NCBI GenBank assembly: GCA_003952965.2 | Contig: CM025850.1 | Span: 22,556,686-22,620,685, forward strand | DNA: 64,000 nt | Source of the DNA: Morella rubra | Taxonomy: Eukaryota > Streptophyta > Magnoliopsida > Fagales > Myricaceae | Direction of reading: 5' to 3' | Part shown: one piece after another, positions 58,713-64,000 of the stretch | How positions within the stretch are numbered: position 1 is the first letter of the stretch | Layout of the letters: every line of letters starts with the position of its first letter | Notes under the pieces: model-generated | What the model was told of the DNA's origin: nothing | Seen by the model: the letters and a program-made list of their open reading frames with translations, nothing else | Databases searched by the model: none | Translations under genes and position numbers: made by a program

Positions 58713-59173
58713 ACAAACATTCGAATATATAATAACTCATATTCGAACAAACATTTGAATGTAAAAGAACCCTTCCGAAAGCACCTTCGAACAATATTGA
58801 ACATGGATAGAAAATAAAACATATGTTTGTTACGTATCAAACATCATATTCGAATCTCATGTTCGATTCATTCGAACGTTATTTATACATTTTCGTCACC
58901 CAATTGTAAGGGCTAATATTCTGAGATGAACATGTTGGGCCATGAAATCCATTTTGTCCCTAAACTTTTTCCGCCATCTCTCCTGCGCAAATTAAAGACG
59001 AAAGTATTAGCGACGACTTTGATATGTCGCTAATTAGGGACGACATGTTTTTCCGTCTATAATGACTTTTTTTAAGGACGGCTGACATTTCGTCTCTAAT
59101 GATGATACTTTGAAGATGTTTTAGATGACATCTCAGGGAAAAATTATCCCTGAAGAGAAAAAATGGTGTAGTG
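58713..59173. repeat. CACTA right subterminal region and terminus
   Basis: ATTCGAA/TTCGAAC motifs recur in both directions (58728-58870). GACGA/TCGTC pairs such as GCGACGACTTTGATATGTCG and GGGACGACATGTTTTTCCGT follow (58990-59100), as in the left end. The last ten bases TGGTGTAGTG are the inverse of CACTACACCA. ATA follows. Confidence 0.7.
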
Positions 59174-59176
59174 ATA

Positions 59177-59726
59177 CTACAAGTACTCTGTGATATTTAT
59201 GCCTAAAAAAAAGTAATAAAATTCATAATATGACCGATGTTAAATTGTTCTACCTTGTAGCTTTAGGCCAATTTCATTGACTTTTGTTTTGTACATGAGG
59301 ATGTGTTGTTCTCGACCATGTGAGAAAAAAATGTACTCTACAAACATTTTTCTACGCTATTTTCAAGTATGCTACGGTGCTATTAAGTCTGTTACTTTTT
59401 TCTTTGCTTCTATACTTTCTTTTGCTAATTCTCATGTCTTCTATTTTTTGTTTTTACTTTAAGGCTGCGTTTCTTTCTGTGTAAAATGAAGAAAATGAGA
59501 AAATATTTGTAGAAAAATATTTGTAGGGAAAACTAAACAAGTTTCGTATTTTGTTAACTCTTCGAAATGAGCATGTGTTTGGTTGTCACCTGAAAATTTA
59601 AAGAATATTATAATAGTTTCAATTTTTCTTTGTCAATAGAGATATTAAAAACAAGGGGAAAAAATATATCACATACTTGTGCTTTATGCAATTTTAGAAT
59701 CGATAACTCGTGCTTTAATTTTTTTT
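59177..59726. other. Spacer beyond the CACTA end
   Basis: The first bases (CTACAAG) may be the cut-off end of the foldback element at 31483. The rest is AT-rich with no gene recognised. Confidence 0.4.
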
Positions 59727-60083
59727 AGGGTTAAATACACATTACCCCCTATCTTTGGGGTCATTTATACTTTGCACCCCGATGTATTATTTTTGACACA
59801 TTGGACCCCTTATCTTACACATTTTTTCAATTTGGACCCATACCCAAATTGCTCGTCAATTTAGACAATTCCGCAAATATTTACAATTGCCCCCTTATCT
59901 TTGGGGGTATGTATATATTGCGCCCCTTATCTTTGGGGACATTTACACATTGCACCTCACGTTTACGGAATCTGTCTGAATTGACTGACAATTTTGGTAC
60001 GGGGTCCAACTTGAAAAAATGTGAAGTTAAGGGGTCCAATGTGTCAAAAATAATACATGGGGGTGTAAAGTGTATTTAACCCT
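59727..60083. mobile_element. Foldback MITE (MULE-like)
   Basis: Ends AGGGTTAAATACAC and GTGTATTTAACCCT are exact inverse copies. TTATTTTTGACACATTGGAC pairs with GTCCAATGTGTCAAAAATAA. TIRs of about 110 bp surround a centre with three CTTATCTTTGGGG-type repeats. Flanks are T-rich, so the TSD cannot be fixed. Confidence 0.8.
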
Positions 60084-60154
60084 TTATTTTATTTTATTTT
60101 GAGACTTGTGGTTCCTCTGTTTATGAACCTAAGGCTCCACTTGTTTTGCCGTTA

Positions 60155-60540
60155 TATATGGGAAAAAAATTCATATGTGACTCATTTCAAACACATCAGC
60201 TACATATGTGGCTTTTTTTAAAAGTAATAATAATTTAGGCCATTTACATGTAGATAAATAAAAAATATAATAATATAGAAAAAATAAAAACAAATATAAT
60301 ATAAATTTTATTTTAAACAAAATACAAGCCAGCAGATTTGCGCCCTTGGAGACGGAAAATTCATATGTGGCTCATTTTCAGACAAAATTAGCTATATATG
60401 TGGGCTTTTTTAATGAAAAAAAATTATTGCATTTACATGTAGATAAATAAAAATTAATAATATCAGACAAAATTAAAATTAAAAATTAAAAAAATATATA
60501 TAATTTTTATTTAAAACAAAATCCAAGCCGCCAAATTTTA
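60155..60540. repeat. Tandem duplication, unit about 190 bp
   Basis: AAATTCATATGTGACTCATT (about 60167) recurs as AAATTCATATGTGGCTCATT (about 60357). CATTTACATGTAGATAAATA and a TTTAAACAAAATACAAGCC-like block repeat at the same offset. Confidence 0.85.
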
Positions 60541-61049
60541 ACATTCGAGCAATATATTTTATGTTCAAATTGTATTCTCCAAAACTTCAAAACAATGTGA
60601 TTGATGGAGCTAGAATATTGCACGTTTAGTAAATCTAAAACTAATATAATATTAATTATTTAATCCTTAAAATATTGGTTTTAGATGGAAAGATGGTTAA
60701 TAGGCATAAATCTAAGTCATGCGTTTAACTATTGAATTTATATGACTTTAGATTTAATTTATTGAACATGCAATTTTTTCTCATCTTTAGCTTGTATGTA
60801 CTTAAGTCATACCATGTCCAGATACATTCTGAAATCATTATTTTTTATCAGTTGCACTGTAATTATTGGTATTGTAATTATTTTATGAATTGAATTTCAT
60901 CATATAATGTCATGAAAAATTAATTATTTTTAATGTATTGTGATAAATTAATTATTTTCTAGACTTGCAGAGAACAAGAGTAATTTACTGGGACACATGG
61001 CAGAGCAAGAGGGTTAGTTAATGACAATGCTGTAAATCTTTGAAAGAAA
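60541..61049. other. AT-rich spacer, nothing recognised
   Basis: Contains no frame or repeat that I can interpret. Confidence 0.35.
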
Positions 61050-61587
61050 TGAGAGACACTTAAGTTCAACCCTTCATCTCTCTTTTCACTCTCCTTTTCT
61101 ATTTAACCTAGCAAACCCTGCATCTTATTTTTCTTCTCCCTACTTTTTCTAACCTAGCCTCCTTTTCTTTATTCTCTCTCTCTCTCTCTCTCACTCTCTC
61201 TCCCTTTTTCTTCTCTCTATGGCCGACACTTTTCCCTATGTTTTCTCTCTCTATTTTTTCTCTTTTCTTTTCTCTCTTTTGCGCAAAACCTTTTCTCTCC
61301 ATTTTTTTCTTCTCTCTCCTTTATTTTTAACCTAGCTGCACCTCTCCTCTCTCTATTGTCTCCCGTCTTTTTCTCTCCTAGCGACCACCTATTTTCTCTC
61401 TCTCTCTCTCTTTCTCTCTTCTCTTTCCACATTATTATCTCTTGTCCAAAATCCTACTTTTTCTTTCTAACTTTTCTTTATTTTATGCATTAATCTTTCT
61501 ATCTCTCCATTTCTCACATTTTCCTTTTCCTTCTCTCTCTTCTCCTTTAGCCGATACTCTGACCCTTTTCTCTTCTCATATTCTGCA
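61050..61587. repeat. CT-rich low-complexity tract
   Basis: Runs such as TCTCTCTCTCTCTCTCTC (about 61171-61188) and (CT)n at about 61398-61415, with TTTTCTCTC repeats throughout. Reverse frames here are Glu/Arg/Lys runs of low complexity, not genes. It lies just beyond the 3' end of the reverse-strand pseudogene. Confidence 0.75.
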
Positions 61588-62560
61588 CTAAATCTCCTGC
61601 ACCAATTTCTCCACATGCTCCTCAAGAGGCTTTAGCGCAGTCTTGACAACTATGCTGACACAGGTCTCGAGGTCCACAAAGAGCTGGGCCATCCAAGGAA
61701 GAGGCGCTATAGGCGATTCCGTGTCAATAGGTGCCTCGAATCGAGATGTACCAGTGTCAGTCGATGTCTATGTTGTCGTATCCGGGGCTGCTATTGCTCT
61801 ACTAGCGAATCGTCGAATCAAAGCTCCCTTCTGCCCCTTGCTCCTCAACATGGTGGCTATGTTCCATGCACTGCTAACCGGCTTACGCTACTCCCCGTCG
61901 TTGATCATGACACCCCAAGCAATCAGAAACTGAGTCAGGGACATGTCGAATGAGAGGCTATGATTATGAGTTGACCAGGCCCCTTCCACTGCCAGTTGGT
62001 ACATGTAGAGCAGGAGATCAATCCGCGTTTGCTAACCAAGCAGGAGCATGTGTTGTGCTCTAGAAAACGGGCAATCTGTGGAGTAGAATCTAACATCTAT
62101 GATGAGTGTCTAGATCAAGTGCTTCATTTTCCAAAACAGAGTGAACTCACTTGTTTAACGAGGCCACCAACAACTGCAGATGTTCGCCCCGTCATAATGG
62201 ACAAGTCCTGCTATGACGTCCTCTCCTCATCAGTCTAGGGTACAACCAAGAAGCATCGGGTCTTGGGCTGCTCACAGCTGAAAAAAGTGACAATGACGTT
62301 TGGCAAGAATAAGAACTGGACAACTTGCACTGTTAGTTGCAACTCATTTCCATTCCTCGCATTGACAATGACACAGTAGAAATCCCATACCAAGCCATCC
62401 ACATAGAAACTGATCGTCCAAGAGAGCTGATGTAAAAATCCCTGGTACTCGGAAACCTAGAACAGGGTGTTATCTTCCTCGTACATCAGGACATCAAAAT
62501 CAAAGAGCGTCTCTGGCCACCGGCTGCATCCTTAGGAACTCCATTCGCATCTCCATGGTC
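61588..62560 (-). pseudogene. Transposase_32-type pseudogene (reverse)
   Basis: Reverse translation gives PFSRAQHMLLLG, a stop, QTRIDLLLYMYQLAVEG, SLSFDMSLTQFLIAWGVMIN, then a C-terminal part ALIRRFASRAIAAPDTTT and APLPWMAQLFVDLETCVSIV, with KPLEEHVEKLVQEI before TAG at 61588-61590. The 'IDLxxYM' and 'LSFxxxLTQFLIxxGV' blocks match the family core seen in the copies at 8094, 46821 and 57072. The frame is broken several times, and the N-terminal part (62240-62560) is barely readable. Upstream (62731-62970) is an array of ATCGAT-type palindromes with a TATA-like block. Confidence 0.55.
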
Positions 62561-62730
62561 AATTTCTGTTCCTGCTACTCCTGGGATGACAATCTTGCCC
62601 CGATCCTCGTGCTAGTGCATGAATGCTTAACTCTAGACATTTTATATATGTTGCAACAATTGTATATAAATATGTGCTAATAAATAAAAAGTAAAAGCAT
62701 AAATAAAAAATATTGAAGCTGCAATTACAT

Positions 62731-62970
62731 GCGATCCATCGGCAATTTTGGCGATTGATCAACCCATGGACCGATTGAACGTCACCATTTTACGATCGGT
62801 CACCTATATAAAACTGTGCATTTTATTAAGCCAGCGATCGATTGATCCAAAACACCAATCGATCACTAGTGCAACAAAATGCACAGTTTTATAGAAGAGA
62901 TCAATTGGCCATGTGACGATCGATCGGTTGTTCTCTAAACACACAGTTTCAATTACTATTAATCGATCGA
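62731..62970 (-). promoter_or_regulatory. Phased CGAT/ATCGAT array with TATA-like blocks
   Basis: CGATNN units start at 62731, 62751, 62771 and 62792 (steps 20, 20, 21). TCGA cores follow at 62838 and 62859 (21 bp), then TCAA/TCGA at 62901 and 62920 (19 bp), and ATCGATCGATC at 62962-62972. Two inverted TATA-like stretches (TATAAAACTGTGCATTTT at about 62806 and its mirror AAAATGCACAGTTTTATA at about 62877) face each other. It is upstream of the reverse pseudogene and next to the LTR-A insertion at 62981. Confidence 0.45.
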
Positions 62971-62980
62971 TCAGTAACAA

Positions 62981-64000
62981 TGAAAGTCTAAATAACAACC
63001 CAAGAGGGGGGGTGAATTGGGTTTATCAAAAACTTAGTCTTTTTTAATAAAAACCCAGATCTGAAAAATAGCCCTTTTTAACAATTAATAATGCAGATCT
63101 AAATGTGTATAATGCTAAGCAAAATATATGCAATAATGATAAAGCATAAAGCATAAATCTCCACAAGTATGAATATGTACTGAAACGTAAGAGTGATAGA
63201 GTTAGAGAGATGACACCGTATTTTTAGGTGGTTCGGCCAACACTTGCCTACGTCCACCCCCAAGGCTATTGACTTCCTTGGGCTTCCTTCATATTCTCCA
63301 AATAGCAAATACACCTTAGCTTCCGGGGTGCTAAGGAACCTTTACAAAGCGTTTTTCGAGCTCACGCTTTAACTCTCTTCACAAATCCCAAAACCCAAGG
63401 GATTTCTTCTACTCTCACAAGTAGGACAAGTGTTTTCCCAATACTTAAATATTTTACAATAGATGGGTACAATGAATAATGGCTCTCTAAGCCGAATTAG
63501 CAAGTGAAAAGCTCAATAAAGTGCAAGAAGACAAGATTCTTGAATGAAACCTAAAGTTTGGCAAGTAGGAGCACAAGCTTTCTTGGTAGGTGCAGTCTTC
63601 CCTCTTCTTCAAAGAACTTTCTCTCTCTAGAAGTTAGGGCACGATTGATTGCAAGTGTGTTGTCTCTTCTTCAAGAAACTTCTCTCTCTTTGGAGGCTAG
63701 ATCGTCAAGGATAAGCATGAGAAGAAGATTTAACAATGGGAGCTTTGATCTTGGAGGAATCAGCAAATGAAATCTTTGGATCTTGCTTTCTCTCTCTATC
63801 GGAGGTAGATTTTGAATAATGATGCAAGTCCTTGCTTTCTCTCTCTATCTCATTCTTCTTATAGCCCCTAGGTCTTCAACGGTCATCAAGTAGCTTTATT
63901 GTACCGTTGGAGGGGTTCCAAAGTCTTTTTGAACTTTTGGATGATCTGGCGTCGTTTCCAGGATTTCTGCAAATTCGCACTATGTGTCGACACATTGATG
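62981..64000 (-). mobile_element. LTR-A copy 4 (5' part outside window)
   Basis: In reverse it ends ...GTTATTTAGACTTTCA at 62981 with AACAA (62976-62980) as the possible TSD. It matches 14014-14880 and 2461-3944 closely (CCAACACTTGCCTACGTCCA, CACCTTAGCTTCCGGGGTGC). The last bases hold GTCGAC at 63986, where the U3 palindromes begin. The remainder is beyond the window. Confidence 0.9.

Larger units (their letters stand above)
31889..59173 (-). mobile_element. CACTA (En/Spm) DNA transposon, 27 kb with nested insertions
   Basis: The left end reads CACTTCACCATTTCTATC. The right end, reversed, reads CACTACACCATTTTTTCTC, so 10-13 terminal bases agree. The trinucleotide ATA precedes the left end (31886-31888) and follows the right end (59174-59176), the 3-bp TSD expected for CACTA. 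The foldback element outside the left end appears to continue beyond the right end. Subterminal repeats typical of CACTA ('GGGACGA', 'GTCTCTAAA') lie inside both ends. The genes read on the - strand: a Ptta/En/Spm-type protein and the C-terminal part of a TNP2-type transposase. The catalytic TNP2 core is not seen. Much of the length is later insertions. That both ends belong to one element is strongly suggested, not proven. Confidence 0.65.

Noticed and set aside
61108..61432. Reverse Glu/Arg/Lys-rich frames
   Set aside because: They are translations of the CT-rich low-complexity tract.

Overview
This window comes from the nuclear genome of a flowering plant. The evidence is one intact host gene with plant-type introns, a nuclear pseudogene for a photosystem I subunit, AT-rich intergenic DNA and dense nested plant retrotransposons and DNA transposons. 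The species cannot be named from the sequence alone. The only gene I regard as intact and functional is a cyclin T (CYCT1 type, six coding exons, 19687-27804, + strand). Almost everything else is transposable-element DNA in various states of decay.

Layout. 1-10916: an old Ty1-copia element (C1) with decayed gag and pol, an extra 3' open reading frame of the 'putative plant transposon protein' (Transposase_32) type, a polypurine tract and a 3' LTR. Two younger LTRs of another family (LTR-A) lie in its 5' LTR and in gag. 11400-11890: relic of a hAT-type dimerisation domain. 14014-15899: LTR-A solo LTR, reverse, with a perfect TSD and an internal minisatellite. 16250-28400: the cyclin T locus. 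Its probable 5'-UTR intron holds a long inverted repeat, and its introns carry several MITEs. 28401-31140: a MULE-type MITE, then a psaF pseudogene split by a solo LTR that itself holds a MULE-type MITE with a perfect 9-bp TSD. 31889-59173: what looks like one 27-kb CACTA (En/Spm) element, inserted in a foldback element and loaded with later insertions. These are a LINE joined to the CACTA transposase remnant, a gag-only copia-type element (family B), three LTR-B solo LTRs, Transposase_32-type pseudogenes, satellite-like tandem repeats and a GRF-zinc-finger pseudogene. 59700-64000: a foldback MITE, a 200-bp tandem duplication, CT-rich DNA, another Transposase_32-type pseudogene (reverse) and a further LTR-A copy running off the window.

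The most interesting signal is regulatory. LTR-A, LTR-B and the upstream regions of Transposase_32-type genes all carry TCGA-centred palindromes (GTGTCGACAC, CGGTCGACCG or CGATCGATC-like). They are spaced 20-21 bp or 41 bp apart and, where a promoter is recognisable, most lie upstream of a TATA box. The flanking sequences of these element types are otherwise unrelated, so the spacing looks like a shared or convergent promoter architecture. Insertion order can be read in several places: C1 before LTR-A; psaF copy before solo LTR before MULE-MITE; foldback before CACTA before LINE and LTR-B insertions.
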